A stretch of DNA of 64,000 nt. Origin: Flammulina velutipes. Its lineage: Eukaryota > Basidiomycota > Agaricomycetes > Agaricales > Physalacriaceae. The notes under the pieces were generated by a model. It made no database searches, was not told where the DNA came from, and saw nothing but the letters and a program-made list of their open reading frames with translations. Position numbers and translations under genes: made by a program. Location: positions 186,001 through 250,000 of the forward strand of contig CM022368.1 in assembly GCA_011800155.1 (NCBI GenBank). Direction: 5' to 3'. This document shows, one piece after another, positions 22,277 to 32,127 of the stretch. Each line of letters opens with the position of its first letter. Position 1 is the stretch's first letter.

Positions 22277-23547
22277 TCATAAACGAGGTTTCGCAAAGTA
22301 CAGCGCCAGGAAGAACAGAAAGAGGAATGGGTTGACCATGGATAGTGACAACGCAGCATCCGTGTTGGCGTCCGAACCACCATTCTGAGAGCTCGAAGGG
22401 GAGCCGCTGCCTGTAGAGGATGGGGTGGGATTATCACCACTGGTAGACGTTCCCGTCTCCGAAAGATTCCTTGGTCCGTACTCAGATGGCACCGTAAGGA
22501 CGATGTAGTCGAAATCTACGCCAGACAGTCAACTCCTGCATCCGTATGAGAGGAAAGACTCACCGAAGAAAGACTGGTTGACGCCGGCAAGGTTCTCCAC
22601 CTTGAGGGTATGCGTCGAATTATCGAGGTTGGAAGCAAAGTATTTGATAGTGGGCTGCTGCTGCTCGCACGTCTGACCGAAGGCGCCGCCGCATCCAGAA
22701 GTAGCGTTGTATGTCTGAGCAGGTCCATCGTCGAGGTAGACGTTGTACTCGCGATGGTCGTTCTTCTTGTCGCCGAAAAGGTATATAGCAGAGGCTAGGA
22801 ATTCGTGAGCAATATTCAAGAGGGCGCTACAGACTGCGACGCACCGTGGAAGTCGAAAGTAAACGATGCAAGGTCAGCGTTGGTGTACGTCGTCCCGCCT
22901 CCACTGAAATTGCCAGACTGATTGTTATCCCAAGTCCCAGAGTAAGTGATAGAGGAGTCCGTTTCTTCTAGGGTGGTATTGGTGATGGTCGCACTGAAGG
23001 AGACATTGCGATGAGCGTAGGAGCTAGACAGAAAAGGATACGCACCCAGCTGGCGCCATTTGGACCGTCAAATCCAGATAATCAAAGAGGAACGCGTTCC
23101 CGCCTGCATCTCCGTCTAACGCGCCTTTGTTGGTGAGGGTGAGTGTATGGGTCGTATACGCCAGTGTGTCGCTCTTGTAGAGTAGATGCGGAGTCGTCCC
23201 GTTTTCAGCAGCGTAGGCTGACAGCGTCGTCTTCTCGTCGTCGATTGCGACCTCGAAGGATCCGTAGTCGGGGCCAGAGAATCCATAGATGTACAGCGCA
23301 GGACCTTGGCGGGAGTCAGCAACAGCTCGTATAGCAATAAGGCAGACGCACCAGTAAAGTTGAGGCTGACGGACGCGTCGACCTGCTCCGTTCTGTGATA
23401 TGTCCCGAGCCACCACTGCGTTGTCTCCAAATTGACGTCGGCGCTCCATGGATCTGGCGTCGTCCAAGGCGCTTGGTCGGGCGCGTACGAAAGGATGCTG
23501 TCAAAGTCGTCGACAGTCACATTCACGTTGACGGCGGAGGCGTCCAT
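22277..23547 (-). CDS. cell-surface glycoprotein with C-terminal hydrophobic anchor
   Basis: Five exons (23547-23352, 23304-23046, 22993-22845, 22794-22564, 22515-22277) encode 357 aa; introns are 47-52 bp. Two similar beta-rich repeats are visible. Repeat 1 runs from VNVNVTVDDFDSILSY to LFDYLDLTVQM, repeat 2 from ATITNTTLEETDSSITYSG to FDYIVLTVPSEYG. Each contains a YLFGD/YIYGFSG-like strand and DxG turns. Many N-x-S/T sites are present. A Ser/Thr/Gly/Pro-rich linker (residues ~310-335) leads to a terminal hydrophobic segment, NPFLFLFFLALYFA, fitting a GPI signal or membrane anchor. Family members normally start with a signal peptide, but none is visible here. The ATG at 23547 is only 174 bp from the tRNA gene, so the 5' exon may be lost or unrecognised. 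Confidence 0.65.
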
Positions 23548-23720
23548 GGCTGACGACTACCAAGATGGGTGTCAACAATGAAGAGACGCGATCATTTGAT
23601 CCGGAGTGACGAAACAGGGGTCATCAAGTGTGGCGTCATTCTACGACGCGTGGTTCAAAAATATTGTCAACCGGGTGTCGACCTCTACAAAAACGGACAG
23701 AAACTTCTACACCTTTATAA

Positions 23721-23792
23721 TGACCGCCGCAGGGGTCGAACCTGCAATCTTCTGATTCGAAGTCAGACGCGATGCCATTTCGCCAGGCGGCC
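23721..23792 (-). tRNA. tRNA-Arg (anticodon TCG)
   Basis: The minus strand starts GGCCGCC and ends GGCGGTC plus discriminator A, giving a 7-bp acceptor stem with one G-U pair. The anticodon arm is TCTGA-CTTCGAA-TCAGA with anticodon TCG. The T arm is GCAGG-TTCGACC-CCTGC with intact B-box GGTTCGAxxCC. No intron. A TTTTT run on the minus strand (23693-23689) lies 28 bp past the end and may terminate RNA polymerase III. Confidence 0.93.
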
Positions 23793-24319
23793 ATGAGTTA
23801 AGCATCGGCGTTAACCGTTTTGTAATCAGCCTCATTCGATCCTTACACCTAGCTACCCCCTTGCGCCCTCCATGCAATCTCATAGTAATCACGGAGGTCC
23901 CTACAGACAACTGTTAGCGTGGCAATACATAACCCGCTCAACTATGATTGCCCTACCAATATCTCCACGGATAAGTATCCCAGCAACGTCAACGCAAGGA
24001 TTGAGCGCCGGACGAACTCCACCCACACAGCCATCTCGTCAGTCTTGATTTCCTGTTGTACACCAAAGATTCAAGATCGGCCCCCTAGGCGATACGCGTT
24101 AGCAAATCTCTCATGGAAACCTTGCTTTGTTGTATTGGAAGGACTCCAAGTCGGCGCTTGCGATTGATATCTTAGCATTATATCTACCCGGTGCGGTCAC
24201 TCAGCAATCCATCGCTATACTCCCATACTGCGCCACATTGTTTACCTAACAGTACACCGCCTAGCTCAAGCTGGGTGATTGCACACGGTACTGCCGTACC
24301 TATAGTAAAACTCCTTACC

Positions 24320-24777
24320 AGTGTCGTTTTGGATACTTACCTACTTACAGGGAGCAACGCCGGTCACTACTTAGTAATAGTAACGATGCGACAACCTTCC
24401 CAAGCGTACAGCTCAAACAAATTTACGTGAACACGCTGTGCAAAGGATATACCGTCGAGGATGGATGGTCGGCTCACAGGGAATACAACGAGTACGTAGC
24501 AGCGCGCGCTGTGACTAGACGAGCATGCAAGACAAAGTGTCGGCAATCCAGTCGGTATGTTAAGATTGACATGTCCTAGTACTATAAAGTGTACCTAACC
24601 CGTCGCTCCGACCCATATAGCTAGGATACCTGCTTGAAAACGGCCAGGACGACAGTGGGCGCTATTGGATCCTGTACAGAACATATATGCCACCACACGA
24701 GATTGAGGATGAGAAAATTTACTATGAAAACCTACAAGGGGTAGACATAGACTCGTACTTTGGGGATGAAAAATAGG
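24320..24777 (+). pseudogene. possible decayed two-domain SSP relative
   Basis: The frame at 24618-24777 reads GYLLENGQDDSGRYWILYRT and stops at TAG. This matches the C-terminal block of the SSP family (LDSGYDETGRYWVV in copy A), and the block follows a possible acceptor at ~24620 as in the intact genes. Upstream, NAGHYLVIVTMRQ (24357-24395) resembles the end block of a first domain as in the gene at 37655. The piece between is broken by stops and I found no signal peptide. Probably a dead two-domain copy; homology rests on short motifs. Confidence 0.35.
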
Positions 24778-25120
24778 TTCAACCGATCTTGCGCCACACA
24801 GTATGCTTCCGAACCAAAAATATATTCCAATTTTGGGCTGGTCTCTATAGGAGACATACAATTTTCCACGGCTCATTTTTGCCATCAAGCCTCCAAGATC
24901 AGTTGTCAATCCGTGTTCGTTGTGAAATACTAATATGATACAACACGAAGCGAAGGGCCCGGGCTAACCATTGGGACGAAGATTTTGTAATGATTCAGTC
25001 AAAGTCACCCATCGCCAAAACGAACGAAACAGAATAAAATTTGGGAACCATAAAAGTTTGTCAACAAGTGACAGAAGCTTCAAAGCACAAAAAGGATACT
25101 ATGCGCAACTCATGCCCGAT

Positions 25121-25850
25121 CTACAGGATAAGGATGCTAAGCAAAGCCAACAGAAGCGTGATCACAAGTCCCACAACGCCGCTCAACCTAGAATTATCTC
25201 AAATCAGCGAAATAAAAGACCAAAAAATCAAATTCAACGTACAAGCCGAGAAGGATGACGAGGATCCCAGGGAGCAGAGCGTTCAAAGCGATGAGCAGGT
25301 TGAAGAGCAGGAGCGCGATGGAGCTGATCAGCGAGAATGACAATGGGAACGCGTCGAGAGTGCTGCTAATGCCCTGTTGACGTGAAATGTTGAACACTGA
25401 CAGATGGTGAGGTGTAAAATAGAAAGCGTCCGTACCTTGATAGTATCGGCAATAACAGTCCCAGCCTCGTTGAGATTGTCCGTGGAGGCAATCCCCTTGG
25501 CATCGATACCGGTCAAAGATTCTTGAGCAGCCGTAAGGGCGGCGGTGAGCTCATCAAAGAGAGGCTGGACGTTCTCGTCGGTGGCCTCGCCGTTAGCCAC
25601 GAACGCATCTGTATAAAATATTATTTTCGTATGAAGGGTTTTGAGGGAATTGTTGCTCACCAATCTGAGGCAAGATGGTGTCAGTCTGGCCTTTGAGCGT
25701 GGTCAGGACACTCATGATGGAGTCGGTGCCGTCGACGCCGGTATCATTCGTGGTGCGGGAGATTGCGACGTTCTTGGACATTGGGGCGGGGATGGCTTGC
25801 ACCATGCCGAAGACGGAGAGAGCAACAATGGCGACGCGAGAGATGAACAT
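25121..25850 (-). CDS. hydrophobic secreted or membrane protein, copy 2
   Basis: Four exons (25850-25661, 25608-25436, 25373-25243, 25187-25121) encode 186 aa, with the same intron phases as copy 1 (1, 0, 2). The signal peptide MFISRVAIVALSVFGMVQA precedes IPAPMSKNVAI. The helical middle DELTAALTAAQESLTGIDAK is nearly identical to copy 1. The C-terminus again has two hydrophobic stretches, SLISSIALLLFNLLIALNAL and SGVVGLVITLLLALLSILIL. Exon 2 is six bases longer than in copy 1 (extra VANGE-type residues). The promoter is conserved (TATAAAAG at 25935-25928). Both copies have intact frames, so both may be expressed. Function unknown. Confidence 0.7.
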
Positions 25851-25927
25851 TGTGATAAGAGTAGAATCTGGAGAGGCTGATGAGAGAGAGGCAGTTGGGA
25901 TGACTTTCTACAGCGATCTTTGCGACG

Positions 25928-25935
25928 CTTTTATA
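25928..25935 (-). promoter_or_regulatory. TATA box of hydrophobic protein copy 2
   Basis: TATAAAAG on the minus strand, 78 bp upstream of the ATG at 25850; conserved with copy 1. Confidence 0.6.
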
Positions 25936-26689
25936 CCCCTACAGCTGGCCCCGCCAGGTCTCCTCGGATGAGTGGTACGTCGCAAAACAGATGGTAATGA
26001 CAAGCATGAAAATCCGTTGGCATAGAGCTCGGAGGATATTCATTACCAGAAACTGGACTCTTAGAGAATTTCCTCATGCCATACGGTGACCCAGTGAAGT
26101 TGGTTTAGCGAACGAGGCCAGTCTTCCATCAAATATGCGGAACGCGCTGAAAGACAATCGTTTCCAGCCAGACGCACTCCAAGTTCATGGTGAGGACGGC
26201 AGTATTAACGGATGGCTCGGAGAGACATGAAAATCTCAGCAGCATGATCACGAGGAGCACGAGGAGCTACAAGCTGACTCGCAAACAGAGCAGAAGATGG
26301 CCAAAAGGGACCACCGACCGAACCAAATCATCATCTTTTCCCACGCCCACATGTCACCTATTACTCCATAAGGTCAGGATCCGATCGGGGAACACGGCCA
26401 AGTGGCGCAGTAGTCAACTTGGAGTGGGACGTCTTATCCCTTTGAGGCAAAAGTTCATAAGTCTTCCTCCTTCCTTCTTCTGTACTTCATTCTCCACGTC
26501 GTTTTTTGCTGTCAGCTGCCTGCATTTCCTTACCCCCTGCATCCGGCATCGCCTGTTTTCCTGTTTGACGTTTCGGGCTCCTTCAGCCTCGTACTTTGGG
26601 GCATTTACACTTCTTACGGGTGACAGCAGGTATTTTAGATACAGTACATTAACCACGGCATTTCGTAATACTTAATAGCCTCCTTCACT

Positions 26690-26970
26690 GTAAACTCCTC
26701 CACCATAACCTCTACTAGGAGTGTAAGCAGCATCAGCGGTCTCTATTCACAAATCGAAAATTCGAACCAGCATTCCACAATTCGTCGATGATCGCATCCA
26801 ATGTTTTGTCACGTCCCTTGCGCTCTCAGCGTCGAGCATGGTTATTTGAGACTCCAAGACAGTCATTGCCAGGGTGAGCAAGAGGCCATCAGTTTCGAGC
26901 TCAATGTTGGGGTCGAACTGGGGGAGAGATGGTGGAGTATAGTCATGGAATTAATATTCCTGCTGACATC
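26690..26970 (-). pseudogene. unidentified coding remnant
   Basis: Read on the minus strand, 26935-26845 gives PQFDPNIELETDGLLLTLAM followed by TVLESQITMLDAE. Next, in another frame, 26830-26752 gives DKTLDAIIDELWNAGSNFRF and then VNRDR and a stop. The composition is clearly protein-like, but I find no clean intron joining the pieces and no start. Family not recognised; it may be the 3' end of a dead gene. Confidence 0.35.
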
Positions 26971-27079
26971 AGTAGAGCTGGAGAAACGGGAACTAAGCAA
27001 AAGGTGAAAGTTGAAGTCAAGAGATTTCGGCTATCTCCGCGGATAAAGAAATATTTTATTTAATCAAGTTAATTGTCCT

Positions 27080-28765
27080 TTACGCGTTATGCGCCTCCCA
27101 TTTCACAAGAACGGATGTCCCTTTCCACTTCCCTCCTATATCAAGTAAGCGCCATGGCCTCCAGCCTTCCAGGAGGTTCGCAACGCGCGCACAAAAGACA
27201 GCGACCTTGTCATCTTTGCCATACTCATCCTCCTGCACAACCAGCCTCACAAAGGCCAGCTCGTCCCAATCAACAGTCCATTCCACAGTCTCATTCCACA
27301 CCACACCATCGCTCCCAGCGCTGGGCTTGATAGACTTCGTCTTCCACTTTTTGTCCCCATCAGCGTGGAAGAGCTGCACCCGTGCGTACACATGTTCATC
27401 CAGCGTCTGCTCCGGTAACGCTGAAACTCCTGCTACCGTCAACACCAGTCTGACCTTTCTCTTCGGTTCATCAATGTTCGGCTTATGCAACCACCCGTCC
27501 GTGCCCACGAACATGGCTTCGTTTATCTGCATTCCTCTGTCATATTCTTGCCAGTTGACGCTGACGACATGGCTTCCATTGCGCCAACACCGGACGAGGT
27601 CCATGTTGCTGCTGCCGATGCGAGTGCCCTTTGGGAAGACACGCCGCAGGTGATGTTGGGCATGCGCCCATAGAGCAGAGAGTGGATAGCTGTGGATTTT
27701 GGACTCTGATATGTTGACCAGCACGTGGAGGGGATGGAAGGGTGCCGTGAAGATCGAAGGGACAGAGAACCACTGTGCGTGACTGGGCTTCATAGAGCGA
27801 GCATAATATCCAAGAGTAGCGAGGGTAGGGGCTATTTTGGATGGAGGTGGGACGGGGTGTGAGCTCGAAGAATCGCTAGAATCGGCTGAACTTGAGTCGG
27901 AGTCTGGGGTGTCATCGTCGGAGGGTGCAGGATAGTACTCAATCTACAGACGCGTATTAGCCAACGCATTTAAATGATGCAAGGAGGTGCGTACCATACA
28001 TAAAACTCTTCCCTTGAGATCTCTGGGACTGATTCGGTCGTCTTCGATGTCGTCAAGTTTCTGATCCACCAATTTGGAGCCCAACTCTTCCTTCATGATC
28101 CTAACCATATCCTCCTGGCCTTTCAAGTCGACGTGACATTCCAGGCTGATCATGACCGGCCAAGTGTCAGGCTCGACAGTGTCGTTGATAGCGCGACAGA
28201 CGGAGCGGAACGAGACGCTCTTCGACCAGGTATAGCCATGCGTCACAACGGGCTCCTCCTCTTCGCATGTAGCAGGATGGTCGACCTGTTTCTTCGCCGG
28301 CCACGCGTCGATTTCGACGCATCGCCCATGACGTTGTAAGATGTTTCGATACGATTCCGACGTTGACTTGCCAACCAACTGGCGAGAGAGTAGGTAGGTG
28401 TTGTGCGATGAGGAGATGTAGTAATGGGTCAGAGGGAAGGAATCGTCCACGGCAGAGACCTTGATAGCAGCTCTGGAAGAGAGTTCCTCGAAGGTGAAAC
28501 CTGCGATATCACAGAGAGCAGGGCTGAGCTGTAGAGGTTCCGATGGAGGGTGCAAGTTGACTATGGTGTCAATGCGAAACGTGCGGTCGATTTCACTTTG
28601 GAGGTCGGACATTCTTTCAAGTCTTCGTGATGGTAGGAAGCCAAGGGTGCGCGCCAGGGGGCAACCATCGGAGAAATCCGTGAAGACATGGCCTACCGAC
28701 GTGGTGGACCCGAGTAAGGTCAAGCCGCACTGCCGTATCAATAGCGCCGTGATCCGTAGCTCCAT
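27080..28765 (-). CDS. phosphoinositide-specific phospholipase C (X, Y and C2 domains)
   Basis: Two exons (28765-27995, 27943-27080) encode 544 aa; the intron is 51 bp at phase 0. The enzyme hydrolyses PIP2 to diacylglycerol and inositol phosphate at membranes. The X domain starts near residue 110 with [20 protein letters not shown], holding the first catalytic His. VEIDAWP supplies Ca-binding Glu/Asp and [10 protein letters not shown] the second catalytic His. An acidic Ser-rich linker follows, then the Y domain with [18 protein letters not shown] and QINEAMFVG. The last ~120 residues form a C2 domain ([13 protein letters not shown] to [10 protein letters not shown]). PH and EF-hand domains are absent, as in a small PLC family of agaricomycetes. 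The true start may be the ATG at 28612, because the 50 codons above it lie in an inverted duplicate. Confidence 0.85.
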
Positions 28766-28777
28766 CGTAGCTCTATC
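28648..28777. repeat. inverted duplicate arm 1 (5' end of PLC frame)
   Basis: The reverse complement of this arm matches 29071-29190 almost base for base. The difference is one 11-bp tandem block (gagctacgatg) that is present only here and supplies the ATG at 28765. Confidence 0.85.
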
Positions 28778-28866
28778 TTAACGTTCATCGATTCGCTCTC
28801 TTGTGCGCGATTTCACCCGTCGTTTCCTTGTATACCTCAATTACAAGGTCTTTTTTGAATAACTCT

Positions 28867-29070
28867 ATGAGCCCACCACGCAATCCTGTCCTTACCCCTG
28901 TGCAAATCACCACTCCTGGCCCGAATCCTGTCGTTCTTACTACAAAAATTGACAAGTCGTTGCACTTGGTTCGATGTGATCTCTGCGGAACGACAATCAC
29001 GCTACCGTGTACTGCCCACCCTCGAGCCCTCTTTGAACACAGAGGAAAGAACCAAGTATGTAGATGGCTA
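28867..29070 (+). pseudogene. truncated zinc-finger-like ORF
   Basis: The ATG at 28867 opens a frame reading MSPPRNPVLTPVQITTPG, then HLVRCDLCGTTITLPCTAH, LFEHRGKNQ. A C-x2-C ... C/H ... H pattern like this is common at the start of agaricomycete proteins that carry a short zinc-binding motif. The frame then runs directly into the inverted duplicate at 29071, and any original downstream exons are gone. I treat it as a gene fragment cut by the rearrangement. It shares the 101 bp upstream with the PLC gene as a divergent neighbour. Confidence 0.4.
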
Positions 29071-29190
29071 GATAGAGCTACGGATCACGGCGCTATTGAT
29101 ACGGCAGTGCGGCTTGACCTTACTCGGGTCCACCACGTCGGTAGGCCATGTCTTCACGGATTTCTCCGATGGTTGCCCCCTGGTGCGCGC
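29071..29190. repeat. inverted duplicate arm 2
   Basis: Plus-strand copy of the PLC 5' segment, still readable as [19 protein letters not shown] on the plus strand, ending after 'gttgccccctggtgcgcgc'. Spacer between the arms is 293 bp. Confidence 0.85.
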
Positions 29191-29655
29191 GCCGTCTGGG
29201 CGCGATCATTATGATTGTGGCTGTACAGCGTCATCAAGGTCACTTGACGTTCGTAGTTCGATGGTAATGTTACTAATGAACTTGAAAGAAGAACACTAGT
29301 ATGCTCCCAATAAAGCACAGAAATTTATTCAAAACAAAAACTCTACCTTCCATACGCGCGTATCCACATACTATGCATCTTCAAGCCGGTCTGTTGACGA
29401 ATGATAGCTACAGAACAGTCAAAATAGAGAAAACGTCGGGGGGAAAGGCATACAGATGGACGCGGCCAGCCGAGATTTTGGGGGGAAGGGAACAGTGGTG
29501 ACAGAGACATCCTGAGAGAGCAATACGATACTAGTCGGTGATCGTCATCGTCGTCGCGAAAGAGCCAGGTCAAATTTGTCATTATTTGCCACTGATGGCT
29601 GTAAGTGCGCCACATGAAATCGAGATGCATAATTTAGCATTGACGACTGACAATA
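29191..29655. other. intergenic, no gene seen
   Basis: Contains a copy of TGCGCCACA at 29606 and an AATAAA at ~29312. No gene seen. Confidence 0.4.
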
Positions 29656-31031
29656 GGGTGTATTGGAGCGGGTGGTCCTATCTTTGACTGGTTACGCATG
29701 CTGTATGCACGCATGACCTACGTGGTCACTGGAACGAATAGTGTCACTGCAGCCTTCAAATCACTCATCGGTGTGCTCACAGGCGACACCGCGTCCCCCA
29801 TCCTATGGAACATCTACTTCGCTGACATCGAGAACGCTATCCCACGCCATGACGCGGATATCTCACTGGACGGAACGTCGGTATGTCATACAGAGCAAGC
29901 AGACGATGTGGCCGTCTACACCACCTGCGCGGAATCCCTCCAGCTCAAAGGTGACGGTTTCGCCGACTGGGCTGTCGAGAACAAGGCGACAATTAGCGGG
30001 CCAAAGTCGGAGGTGGTGCGCCTAGGATTCCCTGCCCCCGTACCCATATGTATTCGCCTCCAGGACGTCATTATTCGGGAAGTAGCCACGGCGAAGTATG
30101 TTGGGATTTACTTCACTTTAGGAAAGAATATGTTCCTGCAACACTACATCGAGAAAGCGAAACAGGCGCGGAGGGTCCTCAACATCATGTTCACGCTGGA
30201 GAAGTACATAGGTCTCCTCTCCGTGCTCGATGCTATCCGCCTGTACCTCGCCCAGATCGACCCACACCTCACGACGGGAGCCGAGGTCGTACTGGATGGA
30301 AACGATGCCAACCTTAAGGTCCTCGAACACGTACAGAACGCCTTCATCAGGCGCGCGCTTGGCCTCTCGTCCCACTCGATCGTGGTTGCCCTGTTCTCGG
30401 AAAGTGGCCTGATGCCTGTCCGATACCGACGCATCCTGTTCGCAGTTGACTACTGGGGCTATGTCGCCTCCCTCCCTTCGACGGAGCTGCCAGTCCGTGC
30501 AATGCGGGACTCCTGTGGATGCAGGCTGAGGTTCTGACAAATGGTCGTCTTCAGGTCCTACGAGCGTGCATGCCACGGATGTACCCTGCGACACTACCCT
30601 GCTACTTGCGGGTGGCAAACCCAACCCACAGGCGTGCCCTCACGCGCCTAGTATTCTCTGAGCACCCACTCGCTGTGGAACAGCTTCGTCGCGGCGACCA
30701 CTACCGGTTACGGGCAGAGAGAGCCGACCGGCTGTGCCGACTGTGCTTCACCGAGGTCGAGGACGAGGTACATTCGCTATGGGACTGTGGCGCGTGTGTA
30801 CCGCTACTGGTGAGACGGCGCCTGTTCGAAGATTCCATTGCAAATGCCCCAGTCAGGTTGCGCGCAAGCTCGCTGGATGCTATTGCGGCGCTGCTCGAAG
30901 ATGAGGACCACTGTGCCAGATTCGCGGAATATGTCCATGATGTCTTCGAGATCTTCTCTGCCGTCCCCCTCTATGTACAGAGTCGCTTCGTACGCCGTGA
31001 CTTACACACAGACTCGCTAGATAGTAATTAA
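29656..31031 (+). pseudogene. non-LTR retrotransposon remnant (reverse transcriptase 3' part)
   Basis: The frame reads GGPIFDWLRMLYARMTYVV, then GVLTGDTASPILWNIYFADI (RT motif with the xG..SP.L pattern) and EQADDVAVYTT, where ADD replaces the catalytic YADD-type box. The thumb region follows to ~30520. There the frame shifts: one frame ends at 30537 while the next (30519-31031) continues with LPCYLRVANPTHRRALTRLV and a terminal zinc-knuckle-like CRLCFTEVEDEVHSLWDC. The 5' part (endonuclease, ORF1, first RT motifs) is missing. It is a 5'-truncated, frameshifted LINE-like copy, typical of incomplete reverse transcription. Inactive. Confidence 0.8.
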
Positions 31032-31287
31032 TTCTGTTTAGTTTAGCTACTTTGTTGCCTCACCCTGTCTGAACTACAAGCTTTTATCAACGCAACTGCC
31101 TCCGGGGGGAGTCAGTTGCACACCCAGAGTGACTGGTGTCAAACCCGGTCTTAATTGCTGAGACGCATGAGATTGCCCGTCTGTGACGGGACTTTCAAAC
31201 TGGCCTCGCGGCTCTGGCCATATAGGGAGGTACTTACTGCTTGTTGCCGACCTGTGAGGCTGACGGCTTGCCGTCGGCTGTTTCCCT

Positions 31288-31311
31288 CCACCACCACCAC
31301 CACCACCACCA
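31288..31311 (+). repeat. (CCA)n microsatellite
   Basis: About eight CCA/CAC units immediately next to the left end of the MITE at 31312. Confidence 0.9.
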
Positions 31312-31743
31312 CAGTAGAATAATTCGTGATAATTCGCAAATAATTCACTGCTTGATTCACCATTTAATTCAACTTTGACAGCGAGGCCGAACCTGGGCCG
31401 AACCAACCTCCATGTTGATTCGGGATCGACCGCATCAGAAATGGATGATGTCGTGCCGTGCAGCTTTGAACATGGGAAGGCAAAAACATTGAACAGCGCA
31501 ATTTATTGCTCTCCAAGCATGTTGAAATATTCAAATGTAAGGCATAGAGGAGGTAGATGAGTGGGTACTCAGGCAGAAAGCTGATATCGAAAGCCCGGCA
31601 AAATTATCCGAAGCCGGCCACTGATGCGATTGATGCCGAATCAAGATGGACATTGGAGGTTGATTCGGCCTTGCTGTCAAAGTTGAATTAAATGGTGAAT
31701 CAAGCAGTGAATTATTTGCGAATTATCACGAATTATGCTACTG
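31312..31743. mobile_element. MITE with ~120-bp terminal inverted repeats
   Basis: The left end CAGTAGAATAATTCGTGATA continues through AATTCGCAAATAATTCACTG, CTTGATTCACC and AATTCAACTTTGACAGC. The right end repeats this in inverted orientation (CAGTAGCATAATTCGTGATA) with only scattered differences, for ~120 bp. Total length is 432 bp with no ORF, so most of the element is inverted repeat and can fold on itself. Short GTGAATT/AATTCAC motifs recur near the ends. No clear target duplication is seen; the left flank is a CCA microsatellite, which would hide one. It lies 385 bp upstream of the DUF6699 gene. Confidence 0.75.
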
Positions 31744-32127
31744 GGATACACCCTAATGGGTTCAGTTGTTCTATAACTAGTTACAATGTTACACCTACCG
31801 TATACGTAGGCGTTGATATCGAATCCTCTCTCCAAGGTCGCGAACTCGGAATCGCGGACCGTGAAGCTTGGCTGTATTTGGTTGACCTCCATCGCTCCTC
31901 CGTTCATGTCGAATTCGACATCTCTTACAGCCACCATCCATTCCGTAACAACGTAGCGACGGCGAACGAAGGTTTATTGTCTTTCCTATGTGTCTATTGT
32001 AATCTGTCGTCTATTGTTATCTTGCTTTCGACGTTCGCCGTATGTTATTGTTTTTTTGACGCACCGGTGTATTTATGTTGATCGTTCGTCTGATTTCAGG
32101 TCTCTTGCTGTATTTCCCGTAATCTGG

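Larger units (their letters stand above)
25121..26460. repeat. segmental duplicate, right copy (pair with 20870-22090)
   Basis: Direct copy of the left block including the gene, promoter and ~600 bp upstream up to 'tccctttgaggcaaaag' near 26437. Divergence is higher outside the exons than within them. Confidence 0.7.
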
